Source: Clostridiaceae bacterium (GTDB taxonomy: Bacteria; Bacillota; Clostridia; Oscillospirales; Acutalibacteraceae). From it: DNA of 38,044 nucleotides. The notes below the pieces were generated by a model. The model ran no database searches. It worked only from the letters and a program-made list of their open reading frames with translations, and was not told the origin of the DNA. Location: contig JAEDLK010000014.1 in the NCBI GenBank assembly GCA_016295355.1, positions 1 to 38,044 of the forward strand, in the 5' to 3' direction. Every line of letters begins with the position of its first letter. Within the stretch, counting starts at the first letter, position 1. This document shows, piece by piece, positions 1-7,407 of this stretch. The translations under genes and the position numbers were made by a program.

Positions 1-33
1 GTCATCTGCAAAGCGTTTATTCTTTGAAGCCAT
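1..33 (-). CDS. Start of an unidentified protein (partial, runs off the window)
   Basis: Only the first 11 codons are inside the window, reading leftward: MASKNKRFADD. The start is supported by a clear AAGGAGG ribosome binding site six bases upstream of the ATG (around positions 40-46) and by a plausible promoter at 70-98. Eleven residues are too few to name the protein. The short basic beginning shows no signal peptide. Confidence 0.55.
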   Translation of the reverse strand, partial: MASKNKRFADD

Positions 34-69
34 TGTTGCCCTCCTTGTTTTCATCAAAACACTGAATTA

Positions 70-98
70 TATAAAGCAAGATAATAAAAAATGTTCAA
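70..98 (-). promoter_or_regulatory. Probable sigma-A promoter for the leftward gene at the window start
   Basis: On the minus strand a TTGAAC -35 box (93-98) and a TTTATA -10 box (70-75) are 17 bases apart in a very AT-rich stretch. They lie about 40 bases upstream of the start codon at 33. The -10 is imperfect; an overlapping TATAAT lies a few bases further on but at a poorer spacing. Confidence 0.4.
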
Positions 99-217
99 AT
101 TATGTCATACTTTATATAAATTATCAGTTTTTAACGTTTTTTCATTACACGAATTCAGGCCACATAGGTATTGAGTTTTTGTGGTTTTATCGTGTGTTAT
201 TTAGTGTTAAATAATCC

Positions 218-535
218 CTAAAAAACGCATAGAATAAGCGATTTTGTCTGTTTTCGTTTGATAGAAAGCAAAAGATTCGACTGCATTTTCAGGAAAGATT
301 CTCTGAGTTCACTGCAAAGCTGAGCGGCTAAGGTTTTGTTGTGCGCCAGCACCAAGGTCGGACGGTTATATCGGGCGATGATGTTGGCCATGGTAAAGGT
401 TTTACCCGAACCGGTAACGCCCAGCAAAACCTGTTCTTTCTGACCGCTTTCAAGACCCTTGACCAGCTTTTTGATCGCCTCGGGCTGGTCGCCTGTGGGG
501 TTTTAATCGGAATGTAAAATAAAGTTGTCCGGCAT
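218..535 (-). pseudogene. uvrB: uvrB N-terminal fragment, disrupted
   Basis: Read leftward from the ATG at 535, the sequence encodes the beginning of excinuclease subunit UvrB: PTGDQPEAIKKLV, then the Walker A segment LLGVTGSGKTFTMANII, then LVLAHNKTLAAQLCSEL. It cannot make UvrB. An in-frame TAA sits at codon 11 (503-505), just before the PTGDQP motif, where a sense codon such as Tyr is expected. A one-base frameshift follows near 295, after which PENAVE continues in the other frame. Homology stops after about 80 codons of a protein normally near 660 residues. The start still has a ribosome binding site (AAAGGTG) and a promoter. The intact uvrB, which the cell presumably needs, should be elsewhere in the genome. 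Confidence 0.8.
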
Positions 536-582
536 CCTTTTTCACCTTTCATAAAGCAGTGGCACTTGCTACATATAAAATC

Positions 583-611
583 AGTATAACACAAAAGGAC
601 CGGCAAGTAAA
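583..611 (-). promoter_or_regulatory. Probable promoter upstream of the uvrB fragment
   Basis: Minus strand: TTTACT (606-611), 17 bases, TATACT (583-588). Transcription would start near 576, about 40 bases before the ATG at 535. It suggests the fragment kept its original upstream region. Confidence 0.5.
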
Positions 612-636
612 CAAAACAGTTCCACATAAAGCGCAT

Positions 637-693
637 AAAGAAATCCCCTTGGCAGTGTGCTGCTTGTATCAACAGGCGGTCGCATAAGGGGAT
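637..693 (-). terminator. Rho-independent terminator of the LemA-like gene
   Basis: Reading leftward, ATCCCCTT (686-693) pairs with AAGGGGAT (643-650), with a smaller inner hairpin, followed by a TTTCTTT run. It starts about 30 bases after the stop codon at 722. Confidence 0.6.
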
Positions 694-721
694 CTCTTGC
701 GTTATGAACCATTAGGCGGCC

Positions 722-1135
722 TTAAAAGAAAACGCTCTTGGCTTTTTCCTTAATCTCTTTGGAGGCCGCAAAGGGAATACGGGTGGTGTAGCCGTTTTTG
801 GCGGCGACGATTTTTTTGGTCGGCCACGCAAAGATGTCTTTATTCCACTCGTTAATGGTATCGTTGTACAACTCCCTGGCGGCGGTGATTTCTCTTTGAA
901 GATACATATTCTGCTGCATAGCATCGGCGATCTCCTTGTGAGCCGCAAGGTCGGGATAATTTTCCATGGCCACATGAATATCTCTGGAAACGGTTTCGAT
1001 CTGACCGCCGATTTCGTTACGAGCCGAGTCTGCATCCCCGCCGTGAGCCGATCGGTATTTAGCGGTGTTTTCTTGGTGCAGATTTTTTAAGGTGCTTTGG
1101 TATTCTTCTAACGGATTGTAAATGACCGGCGGCAT
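722..1135 (-). CDS. LemA family-like protein lacking the N-terminal membrane anchor
   Basis: The 137-residue product matches the C-terminal half of the LemA family: ENYPDLAAHKEI around residues 79-90, then a helical segment with REITAARELYNDTINEWN at about 101-118 and a final FAWPTKKIVA, equivalent to the LemA pattern in which an ENYPDLK segment is followed by RxxYND and NxxIxxFP. LemA proteins are usually 180-200 residues with an N-terminal transmembrane helix; here there is none and the protein should be soluble. The start is well supported by a GGGGAGGA ribosome binding site 7 bases upstream and a promoter at 1178-1206, so the short N-terminus looks real rather than mis-called. The role of LemA proteins in Firmicutes is not settled; no function is assigned. 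Confidence 0.75.
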   Translation of the reverse strand: MPPVIYNPLEEYQSTLKNLHQENTAKYRSAHGGDADSARNEIGGQIETVSRDIHVAMENYPDLAAHKEIADAMQQNMYLQREITAARELYNDTINEWNKDIFAWPTKKIVAAKNGYTTRIPFAASKEIKEKAKSVFF

Positions 1136-1177
1136 TCAATTCCTCCCCTTAAGTCGACCCTCTTCAGCTCATATAAC

Positions 1178-1206
1178 AGTATACAACATTCCCCGACAGA
1201 TGTAAA
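1178..1206 (-). promoter_or_regulatory. Promoter of the LemA-like gene
   Basis: Minus strand: TTTACA (1201-1206), 17-base spacer, TATACT (1178-1183), about 45 bases upstream of the ATG at 1135. Confidence 0.6.
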
Positions 1207-1465
1207 TAAGTAGATGACAGAGAAAAAACGGCGTATGGATAGGAACGCTCAACAGTCGCCTTGCTTTTAAGACGGTGCTTTTGGGTAATGCCTGAAAACA
1301 GGGGCGCATAGCATTCATACGCATGATACGGCCGGAAGGGTTCGCCATTATGCAAGAGACTCCGGATACAGCTCCCATGCGATGAAAAAATATCAAAAGA
1401 GCAAAGCGCGTCGCATGATGGCAAAACAGCTTTTGACTTTGTCAGACGGAGCGGTGTCGGCCATA
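1207..1465. other. Intergenic stretch with no recognisable gene
   Basis: Between the LemA-like promoter and the cupin stop codon I see no gene with both a ribosome binding site and a recognisable product. Short reading frames exist on both strands, including a 40-codon one starting at 1382 on the plus strand, but none has supporting signals. It may be decayed sequence. Confidence 0.4.
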
Positions 1466-1813
1466 TCAGTCCTCATACAAGTCGCCGCTGTTTTCTTTAT
1501 TTAAGGTACCGTCCATTTCCACCATCAAGAATTTGGTCAGTTCTTTTACCACCGGTCTGTGTCGGGTGCCCTTCGGGACAATGACAAACTCACCGGCTTT
1601 TATCGGCAAAAGGCCTTCGTCGGTTTCCAGACAAAAAGCACCTTCCAATACGCAAAACATTTCGTCGGATTGCTCGTGCACATGGAAATCCAGCGTGCGG
1701 TCGGCCACTTGCACCACACTGATGACCTGATTGTTCAGGCGACCGATTTTTTTATATAAATACAAGCCGCCGGTGCTGTTGACCTCATCCATAAGGTGTT
1801 TAATGTCTAACAT
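1466..1813 (-). CDS. Small cupin-domain protein
   Basis: This 115-residue protein is a single cupin beta-barrel. Motif 1 is FHVHEQSDEMFCVLEGAF, giving His44, His46 and Glu51 as candidate metal ligands. Motif 2 is GEFVIVPKGTRHRP, with His85 as the fourth ligand. So a full 3-His/1-Glu type metal site is present. It has no extra domain, transmembrane helix or DNA-binding region. The start at 1813 has a GGAGG ribosome binding site. Small cupins of this kind serve many roles (sugar isomerisation, dioxygenation, sensing), so the substrate cannot be deduced. It stands alone and points away from the large dockerin gene. Confidence 0.85.
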   Translation of the reverse strand: MLDIKHLMDEVNSTGGLYLYKKIGRLNNQVISVVQVADRTLDFHVHEQSDEMFCVLEGAFCLETDEGLLPIKAGEFVIVPKGTRHRPVVKELTKFLMVEMDGTLNKENSGDLYED

Positions 1814-1999
1814 ATCGTAACCTCCAACCCAAATAGGACGACCCGTTCAATAGCCAAGCGGGTGGACCATATGCTTTACTTTACCATGATTTTGTTAACA
1901 TTTCTACCTGATTCTCCCGAAACCGTTCTTTTTGGGCTCAAAAACGAACAAGTATGAACAACATGACCAAAATGATAATAAAAATAGACAAAATCATTA

Positions 2000-2028
2000 T
2001 TGAATTCATATAAACGCCATGCTATAAT
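2000..2028 (+). promoter_or_regulatory. Promoter of the dockerin protein gene
   Basis: TTGAAT (2000-2005), a 17-base spacer and a perfect TATAAT (2023-2028), 45 bases upstream of the preferred start codon at 2073. Confidence 0.7.
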
Positions 2029-2072
2029 GAAAAAAATGCGGGATAATGCCCGTAAATGCTGGGGTGAAACAG

Positions 2073-5000
2073 ATGAAAAAAGCATTGGCCATTCTTCTTT
2101 GTGCAGCATTGCTGTGCGGCATTTTGCCGGTCTCGGGTTTGAACACGGAGTCTGACAAAACCTTAAAAATTTTATCCATCGGCAACAGCTACTCTATTAA
2201 TGCAACTCGCCTGATCTCTCGGATTGGCGAGACAATGGGGATTAAGGTACAGGCAACCAGTCTGTATAAGGACGGTTGCACCTTAAAACAGCATTACGAT
2301 TATATGACCGGCAACAAAGCCAATTATGCCGTGACCACAGATGATTCTCCGCTTCAATGGGGTCACACCATGCAGGATGTGTTGGAGAGCGAAACCTACG
2401 ATATTATCACCTTCCAGCAAAGCCCTGTGGGTTGCGATGATTTTTCGACCTATGACACAGAAGAACATCCGTATTTAACGGCTATTGCCGATTATGTACG
2501 GTCTAAACAGCCGGATGCCACCTTTATGATTCACCAGACATGGGCGTTTTGCAAAGAATGCGCTACCGGCACCTATGACGGACCCGAAACGATTTATTAT
2601 CCGGTTAACTATCCCAGTACCCATGATATGTTCGGGGTTATTCGTGCTTGTTATGAAAAGGCGGCGGCTCTGCTCGGCGGATTGGAGATTATTCCGGTCG
2701 GTGAAGCCATTCAGTTAGCCTTTGATGATTACGGCTTTGATGACGCACTGAACCTGCCGAAATCTTTGCATAAAGATACGATCAGCCACTTGAATGAGCG
2801 CGGCGGTTATTTGGCGGCTTGCGTGTGGATTGAAAAAATCTTCGGCAGGGATAGCCGTACGGCCACTTTCGTGCCGGATAGCCTGACCGAAGAAGAATGC
2901 GTGATGCTTCGTAAGATTGCACACGAAACCGTCACGGGCGAGACCGATACCGTTATTGACGGTTTGCGAGTTTTGCCCAACGGTGACGGTTATAAGTTGA
3001 TGCGGGATACCCGTCCGGTTCCGGCAAACGGCGTGATTAGTGTTCCGGCGACCGTCGGGGGTAAGGCTATCAACGCCATCGGTGTGAATGCCTTCCGTTA
3101 CAAGGGCCTCATTCGCAAGATCATTCTGCCACAGGATGCCACCGAGTGGGCTGTGGATGAGGGTGCTTTGACCCTTGCCAGCTCGATTGAAGAAACGGTT
3201 AATACCATGAGCTTTGACACGGCTTATGAGAATAACGAGGGCAACTACTTTATATCCTGGTGGAGTGTTTACGGACAGCCTGGCGGTATTGCCCAACGGA
3301 ATGAGACCGGAAACTGGTTAGTCGAGCCCAATACTGGCGGTCATCGCGGAAATGCAACGGTATTTTACAATCATCGCAACGGTGCCAGCTGGGATGCCGA
3401 TTCTCAATATATCAATTTCGGGGATATTGACCACACAGGTAACGGCGGTCACAGCATTTTCGTGAAAAATTCCTACAGTAAATCCACCGGCCAGTTTGCC
3501 CATTCCTTCTTGAAGGTTTCCCGCCTATTCGGCGATGCAACCACCAAATTTAATGATACCGACCTGGGGCGTACCTTTAAGATTTCCTTCTGGGTTTATG
3601 TGGAGCAAACGCCGAGCGGCAATGCTGCCGTGTTAGAGTACGGAATGTGCCCGATTGCGGCTCGTGACTGTGAGGGAGGCGTCGGCGGTGGCTACTACGG
3701 TAAATACTATAAAGTTTCGGCGCCGATCGGCCAGTGGAAACAGGTGGAGTTCACCGTTACCCTGGACGAAACCCATGTCGGCCCGAACCAAGTGGGACTC
3801 CTCGGTATTTACGATTATGGCGGAGGAAGTCCGGCCGGCGATGGAAGTGATGCTTTGACTTATTATTTAGACGATATTACGGTGACCGAGGTGGGTCAAG
3901 TGACAACCAAGGTGCAGTACGGTCAATATCCGACCGATCAGACCTTAAAGATTTTATCCATCGGCAACAGCTACTCTATTAATGCAACTCGCCTGATCTC
4001 TCGGATTGGCGAGACAATGGGGATTAAGGTACAGGCAACCAGTCTGTATAAGGACGGTTGCACCTTAAAACAGCATTACGATTATATGACCGGCAACAAA
4101 GCCAATTATGCCGTGACCACAGATGATTCTCCGCTTCAATGGGGTCACACCATGCAGGATGTGTTGGAGAGCGAAACCTACGATATTATCACCTTCCAGC
4201 AAAGCCCTGTGGGTTGCGATGATTTTTCGACCTATGACACAGAAGAACATCCGTATTTAACGGCTATTGCCGATTATGTACGGTCTAAACAGCCGGATGC
4301 CACCTTTATGATTCACCAGACATGGGCGTTTTGCAAAGAATGCGCTACCGGCACCTATGACGGACCCGAAACGATTTATTATCCGGTTAACTATCCCAGT
4401 ACCCATGATATGTTCGGGGTTATTCGTGCTTGTTATGAAAAGGCGGCGGCTCTGCTCGGCGGATTGGAGATTATTCCGGTCGGTGAAGCCATTCAGTTAG
4501 CCTTTGATGATTACGGCTTTGATGACGCACTGAACCTGCCGAAATCTTTGCATAAAGATACGATCAGCCACTTGAATGAGCGCGGCGGTTATTTGGCGGC
4601 TTGCGTGTGGATTGAAAAAATCTTCGGCAGGGATAGCCGTACGGCCACTTTCGTGCCGGATAGCCTGACCGAAGAAGAATGCGTGATGCTTCGTAAGATT
4701 GCACACGAAACCGTCACGGGCGAGACCGATACCGTGTACGGCGACTTCCGTGTGTTGCCCAATGAAACGGGTTGCACCTTGACCCGTTTTGTCGGCAAAG
4801 TGCCGGCCGACGGCAAGATTGAAATTCCCGAAACGATCGGCGGTATGACCGTCACGGCTATTGCCTCTGGTGCCTTTGCCCGTCTTAAGGGGATCCGTGA
4901 AATCTCCGTTTCCAAGGCTGTCACGAATGTTGAAGAGGGCGCACTGGATATTGCCGAGACAACAGCTACTTTGGTTAACAAGATGAGCTTTGACACGGCT

Positions 5001-5876
5001 TACGAGAACAACCAGGGTGCTTACTTTATTAACTGGTGGACTTATTTCCAGGGTGATGCCAGCATTCATAAGCGCACCGAAAACGGCAACTGGCTGGTTT
5101 ATCCGAGTACTGATCCCAACAATCAAACCACGGTATTCTATAGCCATGTGAATGAAAACAGTTGGGCCGACACGGCTGAATATATTGACTTCGGACAGCA
5201 GGATCACACCGGCAACGGCGGTTACAGCATCCGACAAAAAGCCTGTTACAACGGCAGTAGTTTTAACAATTCTTTTTTGAAGGTTTCCCGTCTGTTCGGC
5301 GACGAAAAGAAGACCTTTACACAAGAGGATCTCGGTCGTAAGCTGACTATTTCCTTCTGGATATATGTGGAAAGCAGTCCTAACAACAGCTCTGTTTACC
5401 TGGAATACGGTCTGTGCCCAATCGGCACGAGAAACGATCCGGACGGATACGGTTTCGGCTATTACGGAACCGTGGGCAAGGTCTCTGCACCGGTAGGAGA
5501 GTGGAAGCAGGTCTCCTTGGATGTCACGCTGGATGAAAAACATATCGGAATGAATCAAATCGGTCTTTTGGGTATTTACTTGTACGGCGGCAGCAGTCCG
5601 GCAGGGGATGGCAGCGATGCGACTATCTACTACCTTGACGATATTGAGGTTAACGAGACTAAAGATGTGAAAGCTGCCGTTACTTGGCGCGAGACCGTAC
5701 CGGGCGATTGCGACGGCGACGGCGAGATTGATACGGTGGACTTGACGCTTTTGAAGAAAAAGCTGGCCGGCTTGTTCGAAGGCGCCTTGAGCAATGGGGC
5801 CGATTTTGACAAAAACGGTAAATTGGATACGACTGACCTGGTTATGCTCAAGAAGAAATTGGCCGGTTTGATCTAA
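2073..5876 (+). CDS. Secreted dockerin protein with two SGNH/DUF4886-like modules
   Basis: The start is taken at ATG 2073, with GGGGTGA just upstream, giving 1267 residues that begin MKKALAILLCAALLCG, a signal peptide. Order: SGNH-like module 1 (about 28-294); a short segment resembling BspA-type leucine-rich repeats, then a beta-rich carbohydrate-binding-like module (to about 610); SGNH-like module 2 (about 623-888); a second repeat/binding block; and a type I dockerin (about 1211-1267). Each SGNH module has the serine block GNSYS and a late DTISHLNERGGY that can supply Asp and His of an esterase triad; the match is to DUF4886 proteins. The dockerin has two Ca-binding repeats, DCDGDGEIDTVDLTLLKKKL and DFDKNGKLDTTDLVMLKKKL. 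By family knowledge it should dock to a cohesin at the cell surface or in a cellulosome-like complex. Deacetylation or deacylation of plant or mucin glycans is inference. No cohesin or scaffoldin gene is in the window. Confidence 0.85.
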   Translation: MKKALAILLCAALLCGILPVSGLNTESDKTLKILSIGNSYSINATRLISRIGETMGIKVQATSLYKDGCTLKQHYDYMTGNKANYAVTTDDSPLQWGHTMQDVLESETYDIITFQQSPVGCDDFSTYDTEEHPYLTAIADYVRSKQPDATFMIHQTWAFCKECATGTYDGPETIYYPVNYPSTHDMFGVIRACYEKAAALLGGLEIIPVGEAIQLAFDDYGFDDALNLPKSLHKDTISHLNERGGYLAACVWIEKIFGRDSRTATFVPDSLTEEECVMLRKIAHETVTGETDTVIDGLRVLPNGDGYKLMRDTRPVPANGVISVPATVGGKAINAIGVNAFRYKGLIRKIILPQDATEWAVDEGALTLASSIEETVNTMSFDTAYENNEGNYFISWWSVYGQPGGIAQRNETGNWLVEPNTGGHRGNATVFYNHRNGASWDADSQYINFGDIDHTGNGGHSIFVKNSYSKSTGQFAHSFLKVSRLFGDATTKFNDTDLGRTFKISFWVYVEQTPSGNAAVLEYGMCPIAARDCEGGVGGGYYGKYYKVSAPIGQWKQVEFTVTLDETHVGPNQVGLLGIYDYGGGSPAGDGSDALTYYLDDITVTEVGQVTTKVQYGQYPTDQTLKILSIGNSYSINATRLISRIGETMGIKVQATSLYKDGCTLKQHYDYMTGNKANYAVTTDDSPLQWGHTMQDVLESETYDIITFQQSPVGCDDFSTYDTEEHPYLTAIADYVRSKQPDATFMIHQTWAFCKECATGTYDGPETIYYPVNYPSTHDMFGVIRACYEKAAALLGGLEIIPVGEAIQLAFDDYGFDDALNLPKSLHKDTISHLNERGGYLAACVWIEKIFGRDSRTATFVPDSLTEEECVMLRKIAHETVTGETDTVYGDFRVLPNETGCTLTRFVGKVPADGKIEIPETIGGMTVTAIASGAFARLKGIREISVSKAVTNVEEGALDIAETTATLVNKMSFDTAYENNQGAYFINWWTYFQGDASIHKRTENGNWLVYPSTDPNNQTTVFYSHVNENSWADTAEYIDFGQQDHTGNGGYSIRQKACYNGSSFNNSFLKVSRLFGDEKKTFTQEDLGRKLTISFWIYVESSPNNSSVYLEYGLCPIGTRNDPDGYGFGYYGTVGKVSAPVGEWKQVSLDVTLDEKHIGMNQIGLLGIYLYGGSSPAGDGSDATIYYLDDIEVNETKDVKAAVTWRETVPGDCDGDGEIDTVDLTLLKKKLAGLFEGALSNGADFDKNGKLDTTDLVMLKKKLAGLI
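2169..2953 (+). repeat. 785-bp direct repeat, copy 1
   Basis: This block, coding for nearly all of SGNH-like module 1, appears identical base for base to 3951-4735 when read line by line. The offset is 1782 bases, exactly 594 codons, so both copies are in the same frame. Identity stops sharply at both ends: one mismatch just before 2169, and divergence right after 2953. Confidence 0.9.
3951..4735 (+). repeat. 785-bp direct repeat, copy 2
   Basis: Second copy, coding for SGNH-like module 2 of the same protein. The flanking accessory modules of the two halves are only about half identical at protein level, so the repeat is far more similar than its surroundings. Confidence 0.9.
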
Positions 5877-5892
5877 TCATGACTTCGTGCTT

Positions 5893-5925
5893 TTTCGGGC
5901 GGTCGTTTGGCCGCCCGAAATTTTT
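5893..5925 (+). terminator. Rho-independent terminator after the dockerin gene
   Basis: A perfect 10-bp stem, TTTCGGGCGG (5893-5902) with CCGCCCGAAA (5911-5920), followed by five Ts, begins 17 bases after the stop codon. Confidence 0.9.
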
Positions 5926-5935
5926 CTGTGAGTGG

Positions 5936-5964
5936 TTGCATTTTCGTCGAAAACCCGTTATAAT
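5936..5964 (+). promoter_or_regulatory. Promoter of gpsA
   Basis: TTGCAT (5936-5941), 17-base spacer, TATAAT (5959-5964), directly after the preceding terminator and about 70 bases before the gpsA start. Confidence 0.75.
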
Positions 5965-6035
5965 GACTGCATATTTTAGGCCGTTGTGCCGTCATAAAAC
6001 ATTTGATATGCGAACAAAGAGAGAGGAAAACGCCG

Positions 6036-6992
6036 ATGAAAATTTCTGTGATTGGGTGTGGCCGATGGGGATCGCTAATTGCCTGGTACCTTGACGGGTT
6101 GCATCATCCCGTCACCTTGTATGGCCGTTCGGGTTCGCCTCGCTATCAAGCCTTGGTGCAAACACGAAAAAATGATTTGCTGACCTTGTCCGATCGTATT
6201 TCTTTAACGGATGATTTGACAGTGGCGACAAAGGCCGATGTGTTGATTATGTCCATTGGTTCGCAGGGTTTGCAGGCGTTGTTTGACGAACTAAAGCCTT
6301 TGCAACTGCGAAACAAAATCGTGGTTTTGTGTATGAAGGGCATTGAAAGCGCCACCGGCCGTCGGCTGTCACAGGTGGCCGCCGATAATCTGGATGCAAG
6401 TAATAAGGTGGCGGTTTGGTTAGGCCCCGGTCATGTGCAGGAGTTTTATCGGGGCGTGCCCAACTGTATGGTTATTGACAGCGAGGATGTAAGCACCAAG
6501 CATTTGTTGGTTGAGAGTTTTAACAGTAACCTGATCCGTTTTTACTACGGCGATGATTTGATCGGTAACGAAATCGGTGCCGCCGCTAAAAATGTGGTGG
6601 GCATTGCCGCCGGTATGTTGGATGGACTGGGTCTTTCCACCCTTAAAGGAGCGTTGATGGCCAGAGGCGCCCGGGAAGTGTCCCTGCTGATCGGTGCCAT
6701 GGGCGGTAAAGAACGCTCTGCTTACGGACTTTGTCATTTGGGCGATTATGAGGCTACCGTGTTTTCGCCGTACAGTCACAATCGGCGGTTTGGCGAGGCT
6801 TTTGTGCGAAGAGAACCGTATGAAAAACTGGCGGAGGGCTTCGGCACGGCGGCGGCGTTGCATAAGCTGGCGGCCGATTACGGGGTGGAAATGCCCATCT
6901 GTGCCACGGTGTATCGTATTTTATACGAAAACAAGGACGCTATGTCTCAAATTGCCGAATTGTTCAATCGCTCCATTAAAGGAGAGTTTTGA
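6036..6992 (+). CDS. gpsA: NAD(P)+-dependent glycerol-3-phosphate dehydrogenase
   Basis: GpsA interconverts dihydroxyacetone phosphate and sn-glycerol 3-phosphate in the cytoplasm, feeding phospholipid synthesis. The 318-residue product starts MKISVIGCGRWGSLIA, the Rossmann dinucleotide motif GxGxWG. It continues with WLGPGHVQEF, the catalytic-lysine region EIGAAAKNVVGIAAGMLDG, and HLGDYEATVFSPYSHNRRFG, the substrate-binding stretch, all in the order of the family and at near normal length. The ATG at 6036 is chosen over a longer frame because GAGAGGA precedes it and the family begins right at this motif. It is a single-gene unit with its own promoter and a downstream terminator-like hairpin at 7204-7249. 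Confidence 0.93.
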   Translation: MKISVIGCGRWGSLIAWYLDGLHHPVTLYGRSGSPRYQALVQTRKNDLLTLSDRISLTDDLTVATKADVLIMSIGSQGLQALFDELKPLQLRNKIVVLCMKGIESATGRRLSQVAADNLDASNKVAVWLGPGHVQEFYRGVPNCMVIDSEDVSTKHLLVESFNSNLIRFYYGDDLIGNEIGAAAKNVVGIAAGMLDGLGLSTLKGALMARGAREVSLLIGAMGGKERSAYGLCHLGDYEATVFSPYSHNRRFGEAFVRREPYEKLAEGFGTAAALHKLAADYGVEMPICATVYRILYENKDAMSQIAELFNRSIKGEF

Positions 6993-7203
6993 GGTGACAT
7001 TTTGTGAGGGAGCCTTCTTGATTGAAGGAGCATTCATGGGGCGGTTTTGATCCGGTGATCCATTTCACCTCACAGCCGGCGGCCGACTGGCTCGCCTCCT
7101 CATAAAAGGCTATGTAGGAACCATATGGTATCGACGGCGTTCAGTTTGAAGGCGGCGACGCTTGTGTGTTTTCAAACATAAACATGAACTGTTATACAGA
7201 AAA
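6993..7203. other. Intergenic stretch with inverted repeats, no gene recognised
   Basis: No convincing reading frame. TGAGGTGA (6990-6997, beginning at the gpsA stop codon) is complementary to TCACCTCA (7065-7072). There is also a short hairpin CCTTC/GAAGG near 7012-7027 and the palindrome ACCATATGGT near 7120. These could fold in the gpsA 3' untranslated RNA; I cannot assign a role. Confidence 0.4.
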
Positions 7204-7249
7204 AAACGGGTCGGTTTTCGTTTTTGCGAAGGCTGTCCCGTTTGTTTTT
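7204..7249 (+). terminator. Probable terminator between gpsA and glgB
   Basis: AAACGGG (7204-7210) pairs with CCCGTTT (7237-7243), with an inner TTCG/CGAA helix, and is followed by GTTTTT. The inner part is imperfect, so moderate confidence. Confidence 0.55.
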
Positions 7250-7345
7250 GACCGTTATATCAAAAAAACAAGATATTTTTAGCTATATTTACTAAACGTT
7301 TGTCGAAAAATGCAAAAAAATTGCTATAACTTTAACAAAACTTCC

Positions 7346-7374
7346 TTGAAAAATCGAAAAATATCTGTTATCAT
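7346..7374 (+). promoter_or_regulatory. Promoter of the glycogen genes
   Basis: TTGAAA (7346-7351), 17-base spacer, TATCAT (7369-7374), in an AT-rich region 34 bases before the glgB start codon. Confidence 0.65.
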
Positions 7375-7407
7375 AATAATAAGAACTTGATTAGCGGGAG
7401 GATTTGT

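Noticed and set aside
1382..1504. 40-codon plus-strand frame starting MKKYQKSKARRMMAKQ
   Set aside because: It looks peptide-like but has no ribosome binding site and overlaps the end of the cupin gene on the other strand by almost 40 bases.
2169..4735. Repeat pair as transposon or CRISPR-like element
   Set aside because: The repeats are in frame inside one gene, have no terminal inverted repeats, transposase or short spaced units.
4497..5558. Long antisense open frame (353 codons) opposite the dockerin gene
   Set aside because: It lies wholly opposite a well-supported gene, has no ribosome binding site and repeats the same shadow sequence opposite both repeat copies.
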